Below, one piece after another: positions 56,486 through 64,000 of a stretch of 64,000 bases of DNA (the first letter of the stretch is position 1; each line of letters opens with the position of its first letter). The DNA lies in the NCBI RefSeq assembly GCF_002280675.1, contig NZ_NCEN01000010.1, positions 1 through 64,000 of the forward strand. The letters run 5' to 3'. The position numbers were made by a program, and so were the translations under genes. Below the pieces are notes generated by a model. It searched no databases, had not been told where the DNA came from, and was given only the letters and a program-made list of their open reading frames with translations. This DNA is from Novosphingobium sp. 32-60-15 (lineage in GTDB: Bacteria; Pseudomonadota; Alphaproteobacteria; Sphingomonadales; Sphingomonadaceae).

Positions 56486-57253
56486 ATGGAGTTTATCGCC
56501 GGTATAGATTTTGCCGCGCTGCTGCCGTTCATCGCGGTCGGCTTTGCCGCGCAGATGATTGATGGCGCGCTGGGCATGGCATTCGGGGTGATCGCCAATA
56601 CCTTGATGGTCGGCGTGCTTGGCGTGCCGCCTGCGCTCGCCTCGCAACGTGTGCACATTGTCGAATGCTTTACCACGGCAACATCGGGCATCAGCCACCT
56701 GCTGCACGGAAATATCGACAAAAAGCTGTTTTTCCGGTTGCTGATTCCGGGTGTGATTGGCGGCGTGCTGGGGGCCTATGCGCTTTCCTCCATTGATGCC
56801 ACGGTCGTAAAGCCGTGGGTCTTGCTCTATCTGGCAGGGATCGGCGTTTATCTGCTGGTGCGCGGCATTCTCTATCCCCCCAAGATCAAGGACGCAGGTC
56901 TGGTGGCACCACTCGGGCTGGTTGGCGGATTTATGGATGCGGCAGGCGGCGGCGGCTGGGGGCCAATTGTAACGTCCAACCTGCTGATTCAGGGCGCTGA
57001 TCCGCGCAAAGTCATCGGCACGGTCAATTCAGTCGAGTTTTTCCTGACGCTCACCGTATCGGCAACATTCATCTGGCAACTCGGTTTTGCCGATCTTGCT
57101 GGGGCAACGCTGGGCTTTTTGATTGGCGGTATTGCTGCTGCACCGCTTGGCGCATGGGCGGCAAAGCACATCCCGGCCAAGACCATGCTGATCCTCGTGG
57201 GCGTGGTCCTGACGCTGACCAGCCTTTACGGCGCATACAGCGCTTTTGGCTAA
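56486..57253 (+). CDS. TauE/SafE family sulfite/anion exporter
   Basis: 255-residue membrane protein with about eight TM helices. The two related halves are marked by GFAAQMIDGALGMAFGV near the N-terminus and GGFMDAAGGGGWGPIVTSNL in the middle, the diagnostic repeats of the TauE/SafE (DUF81) family. Proposed substrates are sulfite, sulfoacetate or other organosulfur anions; the substrate here is unknown. No sulfur-metabolism gene adjoins it. Confidence 0.9.
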   Translation: MEFIAGIDFAALLPFIAVGFAAQMIDGALGMAFGVIANTLMVGVLGVPPALASQRVHIVECFTTATSGISHLLHGNIDKKLFFRLLIPGVIGGVLGAYALSSIDATVVKPWVLLYLAGIGVYLLVRGILYPPKIKDAGLVAPLGLVGGFMDAAGGGGWGPIVTSNLLIQGADPRKVIGTVNSVEFFLTLTVSATFIWQLGFADLAGATLGFLIGGIAAAPLGAWAAKHIPAKTMLILVGVVLTLTSLYGAYSAFG

Positions 57254-57361
57254 AGGTCATTGCAGGCTCTGCGGAGGCTATGGTTACGTGGAATTAACCA
57301 AGAGCTGACAAGGTTCAGCCTGTCGCGCGGACCGTTTCCGCCAGCGACAGGGGGCAAGAAT

Positions 57362-57889
57362 ATGGCGCGTTACGATGCGAGCGGACTGACCATTGCTGAA
57401 CTGCGCGAATTTGCCAGCTTTGCGGCTTGCGAACAGCGTTATATCCGGCGCAGTCTGGACATCGCGCTTGACCGTGGGGATGCGGTGAAGCGCTGGGCGC
57501 GTGACGATGATGAAGCGGCATCCATCCGAGCGCAGCTCGTGGCCTATCGTGATCTGGAAAAAGTGCGCAAACTTCTGCCGATGGTCGACGGGTTGGATAA
57601 CCTGCAACCATTCATGGCACGGCTTATGCAGCAAACTGCCTTCGACCTTGCGCAAGGCCGGATCGAGGGCTTTTCTGCCTACAGGTTCCTGTACGAACGG
57701 CTATTCGGCGCTGAAGTGCGCCCATGGCTACCATCGGCATTCTGTGGTGCGGCGGCCTTGCCAATCATCCGCCCGGATCAGCGCCGCGTATTACTGCAAT
57801 CGATCAGCGAAGCCGCTGCCACGGCGCATGGCTGGTCAACACGTGCGCCGTCATTCTATCCCGAATTCGTTGAAGCCGAAGCCGCATAA
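57362..57889 (+). CDS. hypothetical protein, 175 residues
   Basis: From ATG 57362 with GGGGG seven bases upstream. MARYDASGLTIAELREFASF and onward is predicted helical with no signal peptide or TM helix. I see no known motif. One shorter segment, FDLAQGRIEGFSAYRFLYER, is rich in aromatic residues. It lies 108 bases after the TauE gene and 78 before a ferredoxin reductase gene. Confidence 0.6.
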   Translation: MARYDASGLTIAELREFASFAACEQRYIRRSLDIALDRGDAVKRWARDDDEAASIRAQLVAYRDLEKVRKLLPMVDGLDNLQPFMARLMQQTAFDLAQGRIEGFSAYRFLYERLFGAEVRPWLPSAFCGAAALPIIRPDQRRVLLQSISEAAATAHGWSTRAPSFYPEFVEAEAA

Positions 57890-57967
57890 ATCTATAATTT
57901 TTGATCCCGGTCAGTTGACGAGGGCGCACTTTTGGCCAAACCGAGCCGCACAGAGCGGAGGATTCGA

Positions 57968-59215
57968 ATGGCCGAGAATACGCAGATCGAACATGCGGAC
58001 GTCATTATCGTCGGCGCAGGCCACGGCGGCGCGCAAGCAGCTATTGCCTTGCGCCAGAATGGTTTTGAAGGGCGCGTGCTGGTTATCGGGCGTGAGCCTG
58101 AAATACCTTACGAACGCCCGCCGCTATCCAAGGAATATCTGGCGCGCGAAAAGACGTTTGAACGCATCTGCATCCGCCCCGAACAATTCTGGGTGGATAA
58201 GGCCATTGAAATGCGGCTTTCATCAGAAGTCGTCAGCATCGATCCGGCAGCGCACACCGTCAAGCTGGGTGATGGCACGCAAGTCCAATACGGCAAGCTG
58301 ATCTGGGCCACCGGAGGCGATCCGCGCCGCTTGTCATGCATGGGCGCCGATCTTGCCGGCGTTCACGCCGTGCGCACCAAGGAAGACGCTGACCGTCTGA
58401 TGCGCGAACTTGATGCTGGGGCCAAGCGCGCCGTGGTCATCGGTGGCGGCTATATCGGGCTGGAAGCGGCCGCCGTGCTGACCAAGTTTGATGTGCATGT
58501 AACCCTGCTCGAAGCGCTGCCGCGCGTGCTGGCGCGCGTTGCCGGTGAATCACTATCCGAATTCTATCAGGCCGAACACCGCGCCCACGGCGTTGATCTG
58601 CGCACCGGCGCAGCGATGGATCGCATCGAAGGCGATGGCGTTAAAGTGACCGGCGTTCGCATGGCGGATGGCAGCTTGCTCGCTGCCGATATCGTGATCG
58701 TGGGCATCGGCATCATCCCCTGCATCGGCCCCTTGATCATCGCGGGCGCAGCAGGCGGCAACGGGGTGGACGTGGACGAGTTTTGCCGCACGTCCTTGCC
58801 CGATGTCTATGCGATTGGCGATTGCGCGGCCCATGCCAATGACTTTGCCGATGGCGCGGTAATCCGCCTGGAATCCGTCCAGAACGCAAATGATATGGCC
58901 ACCACGGCTGCCAAGGATATCTGCGGCGTGTCCGTGCCTTACAAGGCGACGCCGTGGTTCTGGTCCAACCAGTATGACTTGCGCTTGCAAACCGTCGGCC
59001 TTTCGACCGGCCACGATAACGCGGTGCTGCGCGGCGATCCCGCCACGCGTTCGTTCTCGGTCGTTTACCTCAAAGGCGGCAAGGTCATCGCGCTTGATTG
59101 CGTGAACATGGTCAAGGATTATGTGCAGGGCAAGAAACTGGTCGAAGCCCGCGCGCAGATCGCGCCTGAACTGCTGGCCGATGCGGGGGTGCCCTTGAAG
59201 GAAATGCTGGTTTAG
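57968..59215 (+). CDS. FAD-dependent ferredoxin reductase
   Basis: 415 residues from ATG 57968, GGAGG-like site upstream. FAD motif GAGHGG (17-22), NAD motif GGGYIG, and the [11 protein letters not shown] flavin-binding signature, followed by a C-terminal domain with [15 protein letters not shown] typical of putidaredoxin reductase/rhodocoxin reductase and the P450-serving ArR type. It would pass electrons from NADH to a [2Fe-2S] ferredoxin, but no ferredoxin or P450 gene is in this window. Its stop overlaps the convergent queG stop. Confidence 0.92.
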   Translation: MAENTQIEHADVIIVGAGHGGAQAAIALRQNGFEGRVLVIGREPEIPYERPPLSKEYLAREKTFERICIRPEQFWVDKAIEMRLSSEVVSIDPAAHTVKLGDGTQVQYGKLIWATGGDPRRLSCMGADLAGVHAVRTKEDADRLMRELDAGAKRAVVIGGGYIGLEAAAVLTKFDVHVTLLEALPRVLARVAGESLSEFYQAEHRAHGVDLRTGAAMDRIEGDGVKVTGVRMADGSLLAADIVIVGIGIIPCIGPLIIAGAAGGNGVDVDEFCRTSLPDVYAIGDCAAHANDFADGAVIRLESVQNANDMATTAAKDICGVSVPYKATPWFWSNQYDLRLQTVGLSTGHDNAVLRGDPATRSFSVVYLKGGKVIALDCVNMVKDYVQGKKLVEARAQIAPELLADAGVPLKEMLV

Positions 59216-60276
59216 GCGGCAACCACCGCCCCCAGCCTTTCTAAAGCCCAAGCCGCGGCGTCGGCCACCGCCAGATCGGCATCACCGGTCAACGCCTCGA
59301 CTTGAGGCAACAGCGCGGCATCCCCGCTGTTGCCCGCGGCATAAAGGCAATTGCGCACCATCCGGTCACGCCCGATCCGTTTGATCGGCGATCCGGAAAA
59401 TACCTTGCGGAATGCCGCATCGTCCAGCGCCAGCAGATCGGCCAGGCGGGGCGCGCTCAATTCCGCACGAGGCAGAAACGCGCGGTTGGCCTGCGCGCTG
59501 GCGGCAAAGCTGTTCCACGGGCAGGCGGCAAGGCAATCGTCGCAGCCATAGATGCGGTTGCCCAGCGCGGCGCGCAATTCTTCCGCCACCGGCCCCTTAT
59601 GTTCAATTGTCAGGTATGAAATGCAGCGCCGCGCATCCAGCCGGTAAGGTGCGGGGAAAGCATCGGTCGGGCAAGCCGTCTGGCAGGCGGTGCATGATCC
59701 GCAGCGGTCGGCGTGGGGGGTGTCGGGGGCGAAGTCTATGGTGGTGTAGATCGCGCCGAGAAACAGCCAGGAACCATGTGTTCGGCTGACAAGGTTGGTG
59801 TGCTTGCCTTGCCAGCCGATGCCCGCCAATTGGCCCAGCGGTTTTTCCATGACAGGGGCCGTGTCGACGAAAACCTTGACCTCCTCGCCGGGGGCTTCTG
59901 CGACCAACCAACGCGCCAAAGCCTTGAGATTGCGCTTCACCACATCGTGATAATCGCCGCCCTGCGCATAGACCGAAATGCGCCCGTGATCGCCATGGGC
60001 GGCCAGATCGCGCGGGTCTTGCGCCGGGGCATAGCTCATGCCCAGCGCGATCACGCTTTGCGCATGTGGCCACAGCGATTGCGGCCCGCGCCGGTGGTGC
60101 AGGCGCGCCTCCATCCATTCCATCGTGCCGTGGTGGCCATCGCCCAGCCACTGTTCCAGCCGTTCGCCCAATTGCGGATCATCGGCGGCAGGCGCAATGC
60201 CGCAGGCCGCAAAGCCAAGCCGCGCCGCCTCGGCTTTCAGGCGTTCCTGCAAAAGTCCTGACGCGCGGTTAACCAA
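59212..60276 (-). CDS. queG: epoxyqueuosine reductase
   Basis: Cobalamin-dependent enzyme making queuosine in tRNA wobble positions. 354 residues. Two [4Fe-4S] cysteine groups [16 protein letters not shown] and [11 protein letters not shown] are present, with a C-terminal HEAT-like tail ([20 protein letters not shown]). The start is a TTG; no ATG fits. It overlaps the preceding plus-strand gene's stop by four bases. Confidence 0.93.
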   Translation of the reverse strand: MVNRASGLLQERLKAEAARLGFAACGIAPAADDPQLGERLEQWLGDGHHGTMEWMEARLHHRRGPQSLWPHAQSVIALGMSYAPAQDPRDLAAHGDHGRISVYAQGGDYHDVVKRNLKALARWLVAEAPGEEVKVFVDTAPVMEKPLGQLAGIGWQGKHTNLVSRTHGSWLFLGAIYTTIDFAPDTPHADRCGSCTACQTACPTDAFPAPYRLDARRCISYLTIEHKGPVAEELRAALGNRIYGCDDCLAACPWNSFAASAQANRAFLPRAELSAPRLADLLALDDAAFRKVFSGSPIKRIGRDRMVRNCLYAAGNSGDAALLPQVEALTGDADLAVADAAAWALERLGAVVAA

Positions 60277-60322
60277 ACTTGCTGTCCTGCCCGTTCACTG
60301 CTTATCGTTACGCCTATGAACC

Positions 60323-61327
60323 ATGAAAATAGAGCTAGGGGAATGGCCTGTGTCCGGCAACGGGGCTGAGGCCGCGAATGTGGAACTCGCCATCGAGGCG
60401 CGCGGGCTGGTCAAACGCTTCGATGGTTTCACCGCGGTCGATGGGGTCGACATCGCGGTGCCCAAGGGGTCGATTTACGGCATTCTGGGGCCGAACGGCG
60501 CGGGCAAGACCACGACGTTGCGCATGTTGCTGGGCATCATTGATCCGGACGCCGGTTACCGCCGCGTGCTGGGCTGTGAACGCCCCACAGAAGTAGCGCG
60601 GCGTATCGGCTATCTGCCCGAAGAGCGCGGGCTGTACCCGGCGATGAAGGCTTATGAGGCCATCGCCTTTCTGGCCGCTTTGCGCGGGGTTCCGCTGAAA
60701 GACGGCCGCCGGTTGGGCCGCGAAATGCTGGAGGAGCACGGCCTTGGCTATGCCGCTGACCGGCAGATCCGGCAGATGTCCAAAGGCATGGCGCAACAGG
60801 TGCAATTGCTCGGCACGCTGGTCCACCAGCCCGATCTTGTGGTGTTTGATGAACCGTTCTCGGGCCTAGACGCGCTCAATCAGGGCAAGCTTGAACGCAT
60901 GATCCGGGCCTTGGCAGCGCGCGGCACGACTGTGATTTTCTCCACCCACGTCATCGCCCATGCCGAACGGTTGTGCGATCAGGTGGCGATCATTGCGGGC
61001 GGCAAAGTGCCGTTTGCCGGGCCGGTTGATGTGGCGCGGGACCGTTTGCGCCCGCAAGTGCGGCTGGAAACGCGCGCGACCGACGGGCCGTGGCGCGCGG
61101 CCTTGCCCGCCGATGCGCGGCACGAAGGGGCGTTCTGGTACTTTACGCTGCCCGAAACGGGCATCGAACCGCTGCTGCGCGCGCTGATTGAAGGCAATGC
61201 GGGCATCCTCAGCCTGTCGATCGAGCGGGCGGGGCTGCACGATGCTTTCGTGGCGATTGCCGGTGAGGCAGCGGCCAAGGCGCTGGAAGAAGGCCCACTT
61301 GGTGAAAATGGGGGCGACACGCCATGA
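60323..61327 (+). CDS. NatA-like ABC exporter ATP-binding protein
   Basis: 334 residues. Walker A GPNGAGKTT, Walker B LVVFDEPFSGLD and switch STHVIAHAERL are clear. The signature reads MSKGMAQQ instead of LSGGQ, a variation also known in NatA-type proteins. An 80-residue C-terminal extension follows. ATG 60323 is used; a GTG at 60350 with AGGGG at good spacing is an alternative. It overlaps the permease gene by 4 bases, so the pair forms a sodium-extrusion-like (NatAB) or drug exporter; the substrate is unknown. Confidence 0.9.
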   Translation: MKIELGEWPVSGNGAEAANVELAIEARGLVKRFDGFTAVDGVDIAVPKGSIYGILGPNGAGKTTTLRMLLGIIDPDAGYRRVLGCERPTEVARRIGYLPEERGLYPAMKAYEAIAFLAALRGVPLKDGRRLGREMLEEHGLGYAADRQIRQMSKGMAQQVQLLGTLVHQPDLVVFDEPFSGLDALNQGKLERMIRALAARGTTVIFSTHVIAHAERLCDQVAIIAGGKVPFAGPVDVARDRLRPQVRLETRATDGPWRAALPADARHEGAFWYFTLPETGIEPLLRALIEGNAGILSLSIERAGLHDAFVAIAGEAAAKALEEGPLGENGGDTP

Positions 61328-62556
61328 CAATGTGGTCTGAAAAGCTGCGCGCGGCGCTGGTCATCGCGCGGCGCGATTTTGTGGCGGTGATCTGGTCCAA
61401 GACCTTCATCTTCTTTCTGATCGGGCCGCTGTTCCCGGTTCTGGTCGGCGGTTTGGCCGGAAACATCGGCGATAAAGTGCAGCAGAGCGCGGATCGCCCC
61501 AGCATCGGCCTTGCGATGGGCAGTGAAGACGTGGATCGTCTGCTTCGCGCGCGCGATGATCTGGACGGGCGGCTGGCTGGCCCAATCCCTGACATTGTGG
61601 TGCTCAAACGTCTGGAGGCGGGTGAGGCGTTCAACGCCCGCGCGGCTTTGGCCAGCAGTGATCGTCAGGTGACAGCCGTATTGAGCGGAACGCTGGACGC
61701 GCCGGTCCTGTCCGGCCCGCCGGAACGGCTGCGCCTGTGGAGCGGGCTGGTGTCGAATCTGGCTGCCACCGCGCGGTCTGACAAGGCCTTGGCCTATCCC
61801 GAAATAACGATGGACGAAGTGGCGGGCACGGTGGCCAAGGTACGCTCCGGCCAAGCCGCAACCGCGCAAGGCGGGCAAGTGATCCTGTTCCTACTGACCA
61901 TGCTTCTGGCAGGCATGGTCCTGTCCAATCTGGTCGAGGAAAAGGGCAACAAGATCATCGAGGTGCTGGCCGCTGCCATCCCGATGGACGCAATGTTCAT
62001 GGGCAAGCTGTTTGCCATGTTGGGCGTCAGCCTTGTCGGCATTGCGGTGTGGGGCGCGGCCGGGGCCACGCTTGTCATGCTGGGCGGGCAGGGCATGCCT
62101 GCGCTGGCGATACCGGCGGTCGGCTGGCCGCTGTTCCTGATGCTTGGCTTCCTCTATTTCGCCATGGCCTATCTGTTGCTGGGATCGCTGTTCCTGACGG
62201 TCGGCGGCATGGCCAGCACTGTGCGTGAAGTGCAGACGCTGTCGATGCCGGTGTCGATGTTCCAGTTGATGGTGTTCTTCTTCTCCAGCTATGCGCTGAC
62301 GGCGGCGGGTACATGGGTGGAATGGGTTTCGTGGATATTCCCGGTCAGTTCGCCATACGCGATGCTGGCCCGTGCGGCGCAATATCCGGAAGTGTGGCCG
62401 CATATCCTGGCGCTGGCGTGGCAAGGGCTGTGGGTGCTCCTGATCGTGCGGGCAGGGGCGCAATTGTTCCGCCGCAGCGTGATGAAATCGGGGCCTTCAC
62501 AGGGAAAAGGCGTCTTTGCGCGGCTGCTGCGGCGCGGAGCAGGCCAAACACGTTGA
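61324..62556 (+). CDS. NatB-like ABC-2 permease
   Basis: 410 residues. One TM helix near the N-terminus (30-50), an extracytoplasmic domain of about 130 residues, then six helices from residue 185 on (LFLLTMLLAGMVLSNLVEEK, FMLGFLYFAMAYLLLGSLFL-type), and a basic tail. The shape and the NLVEEKGNKIIEVLAAAIP motif fit the NatB/ABC2_membrane_3 family. Translation is coupled to the ATPase by an ATGA overlap. Confidence 0.9.
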   Translation: MTMWSEKLRAALVIARRDFVAVIWSKTFIFFLIGPLFPVLVGGLAGNIGDKVQQSADRPSIGLAMGSEDVDRLLRARDDLDGRLAGPIPDIVVLKRLEAGEAFNARAALASSDRQVTAVLSGTLDAPVLSGPPERLRLWSGLVSNLAATARSDKALAYPEITMDEVAGTVAKVRSGQAATAQGGQVILFLLTMLLAGMVLSNLVEEKGNKIIEVLAAAIPMDAMFMGKLFAMLGVSLVGIAVWGAAGATLVMLGGQGMPALAIPAVGWPLFLMLGFLYFAMAYLLLGSLFLTVGGMASTVREVQTLSMPVSMFQLMVFFFSSYALTAAGTWVEWVSWIFPVSSPYAMLARAAQYPEVWPHILALAWQGLWVLLIVRAGAQLFRRSVMKSGPSQGKGVFARLLRRGAGQTR

Positions 62557-62657
62557 GAGCGTTGCGCAAGACCGAAGCCGGGCTTGAAAAATCGTGAAGT
62601 AGTCTCACTTATGACAGGGGTCACGATAGGTTTGGCACAAGGCGGCTAGTCTTGGCC

Positions 62658-62720
62658 GTGTCCTGCCGATAGGCTTCAGTCTTTGGGCCCTCTCACCCTT
62701 CCAGCCTGTCGGCAGGACAC
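62658..62720 (+). promoter_or_regulatory. perfect 12-base inverted repeat before msrB
   Basis: GTGTCCTGCCGA (62658-62669) and TCGGCAGGACAC (62709-62720) are exact complements separated by 39 bases, the right arm ending 16 bases before the msrB ATG. It could be a leader hairpin or a protein-binding site. A polyadenine or T-run is absent. Confidence 0.5.
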
Positions 62721-62736
62721 CAAGGTTATCGCCATC

Positions 62737-63234
62737 ATGCGCAGTTTGACCGATCTTCCCCGCCGCCGGTTCCTCGCGTTTCTGGGCGCAAGCGTAGCGA
62801 TGCCGTTTGCCAGTGCATGCAGCGCAAAGCCTGTCGCCAAGGGCAAGTTCCCGATCCAGAAAACCGAAGCCGAATGGCGCCGGTTGCTGACGCCCGCCCA
62901 ATATTACATCCTGCGCGAAGAAGGCACGGAACGCCCCGGGACATCGGCGCTGAACAAGGAAAAGCGCAAAGGCACTTTTGTCTGTGCAGCCGATGGCAGC
63001 GCGCTGTTTGCATCATCGACCAAGTTTGACAGCGGCACCGGCTGGCCCAGCTTCTGGAAGCCGCTGCCGCGCGCTGTCGGCACCAGCACGGATCGTTCGT
63101 TGGGCATGGCCCGCACCGAAGTGCATTGCGCGCAATGTGGCGGGCACCTTGGCCATGTGTTCAACGATGGACCGATGCCCACCGGCCTGCGCTATTGCAT
63201 CAATGGCGATGCGCTGAAATTCAAGCCCGCCTGA
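62737..63234 (+). CDS. msrB: peptide-methionine (R)-S-oxide reductase, exported
   Basis: Repairs oxidised methionine in exported proteins. 165 residues from ATG 62737, with a Tat signal RRRFLAF (9-15) and an ASAC end. The core [24 protein letters not shown] and GLRYCIN, catalytic Cys154, match MsrB. The first zinc pair is incomplete: C83 is followed by Ala-Ala-Asp86 where family members usually have a second Cys, while C131 and C134 remain. Confidence 0.93.
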   Translation: MRSLTDLPRRRFLAFLGASVAMPFASACSAKPVAKGKFPIQKTEAEWRRLLTPAQYYILREEGTERPGTSALNKEKRKGTFVCAADGSALFASSTKFDSGTGWPSFWKPLPRAVGTSTDRSLGMARTEVHCAQCGGHLGHVFNDGPMPTGLRYCINGDALKFKPA

Positions 63235-63304
63235 GTTTTCGCAAGTACCGGTTTTTTGGGCGCAAAGCCATTGACGCATCTTCCTGATCTGCCATCGGCG
63301 TGCC

Positions 63305-64000
63305 GTGCGCCGATTTACCCTTATGATGCTGTTGTTTGTCCCGCTTTTGTGGGTGACTTTGGGCTGGCATAGGCTTCCGGCTGAAGATGGCCGCGTTCGC
63401 ATCACGTCTTTGACGGCAACGGTGCCCTTGGCAGACCGGACCGCGCTTGGCCCGTTTGTCTTGGAGCAATTGTGGCGGCTATCGTCGGGCAACAAGCGCT
63501 TCGGCGGCTATTCCGCGCTTGTCCCTTTGCCATCCGGGCAGTTCCTGGCGGTCAGTGACCGCAATGGCTGGTTCCGTTTTGTGCCTCCGCGTGCCGAAGG
63601 GACGGTGACGCTCCCGATGGGACGGATGCTGGTACATCGCCCGCGCAAGGATGATCGCGAGTATTTCGATACCGAGGCGGCGGTGCGTGATCCTGCGGAT
63701 GGTTCGCTATGGATCGGGCTGGAAGATGACTGGCACGTGGCGCGCATCGGCCGCAAGGGTGGCCCGGCGCGGTTCTATCCGGTCCCTGCCTTGCGTGACT
63801 GGCCCGAAAACGGCGGGGCAGAGGCCATGGCGCGGCTGAATGACGGGCGCTGGGTCATGCTGTGCGAAACATGCGGCGGCGGCCGCGGGGGGCTGCACCT
63901 TGGCTTGCTGTTTGCAGGGCGTCCGGGCTTTTCGGCGGTGCAGAAGTTCGGCATCATCCTGCCTGCGGGCTTTGATCCGGTTGATGCAGTGCCGCTGCCC
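63305..64000 (+). CDS. esterase-like activity of phytase family protein (5' part)
   Basis: Open frame to the window end; 232 codons visible from GTG 63305 (ATG 63323 or 63326 are alternatives). RRFTLMMLLFVPLLWVTLGW is a signal or membrane anchor. The rest, with FGGYSALVPLPSGQFLAVSD, REYFDTEAAVRDPADGSLWI and AEAMARLNDGRWVMLCE, follows the beta-propeller pattern of the PF13449 phytase-like esterase family. The C-terminal part is off the window. It lies 70 bases after msrB. Confidence 0.75.
   Translation, partial: MRRFTLMMLLFVPLLWVTLGWHRLPAEDGRVRITSLTATVPLADRTALGPFVLEQLWRLSSGNKRFGGYSALVPLPSGQFLAVSDRNGWFRFVPPRAEGTVTLPMGRMLVHRPRKDDREYFDTEAAVRDPADGSLWIGLEDDWHVARIGRKGGPARFYPVPALRDWPENGGAEAMARLNDGRWVMLCETCGGGRGGLHLGLLFAGRPGFSAVQKFGIILPAGFDPVDAVPLP

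Overview
This window is chromosomal DNA from a high-GC alphaproteobacterium, most likely a member of the Sphingomonadales (Novosphingobium-like). The basis is a CtrA cell-cycle regulator with a GANTC-rich promoter, a DUF4167 protein, a zf-CHCC protein beside an ABC ATPase, an aromatic-hydroxylase-type ferredoxin reductase, a PEP-CTERM protein, and many intergenic palindromes of the kind seen in sphingomonads. The genus is an inference; no rRNA or tRNA gene was found to confirm it. Layout, left to right. 0-15 kb: the 3' end of an IS5-type transposase, nadB, a tiny CxxC protein, an ABC ATPase, tldD, ispG, two GNAT acetyltransferases, two L,D-transpeptidases, a DMT exporter and acnA. 14.6-24 kb: a Ser/Thr-repeat PEP-CTERM protein; the ruvA-ruvB operon, which carries a 49-residue exported-type peptide and a ParD/ParE toxin-antitoxin pair between the two ruv genes; nrdB and nrdA, separated by two small genes; and a GlsB-type membrane protein. 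24-32 kb: comM (yifB) bracketed by two copies of a long inverted repeat, a COG3904-like periplasmic protein, polA, an Ala-rich lipoprotein, a class-A beta-lactamase-like hydrolase and an orphan T4-type lysozyme. 32-40 kb: metK-lnt-DUF4167-prmC-prfA-hisS, all on the minus strand, a translation and envelope housekeeping block. 40-47 kb: an M61 peptidase, ppa, pmbA (partner of the tldD at the left), lptB and rpoN. 47-54.5 kb, the most unusual region: a tightly packed minus-strand operon of four genes. It encodes (1) an 860-residue FAD/NAD(P) oxidoreductase fused to two cyclic-nucleotide-binding domains and a 16-cysteine ferredoxin module, (2) a five-helix, His-rich putative cytochrome b, (3) an FHA domain-TM helix-decaheme cytochrome c, and (4) a CpdA-like phosphodiesterase. 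A CcmI-like TPR protein is divergently transcribed from it. 54.5-64 kb: ctrA, trmB, a TauE/SafE exporter, a ferredoxin reductase, queG, a NatAB-like ABC exporter, msrB and the start of an esterase-like phytase gene that runs off the right edge. Functional themes: peptidoglycan remodelling (two L,D-transpeptidases, a lysozyme, a serine hydrolase); the TldD/PmbA protease pair; DNA precursor supply and repair (nrdAB, polA, ruvAB, comM); and the 47-53 kb operon, whose domains suggest electron transfer from cytoplasmic NAD(P)H through Fe-S, heme b and ten c-type hemes to the periplasm, gated by cyclic nucleotide and possibly phosphopeptide signals. Three genes too short for, or cut off from, simple ORF calling are described: a 54-residue CxxC protein (2041-2205), a 49-residue peptide overlapping ruvA (17612-17761), and the open-ended gene at 63305.
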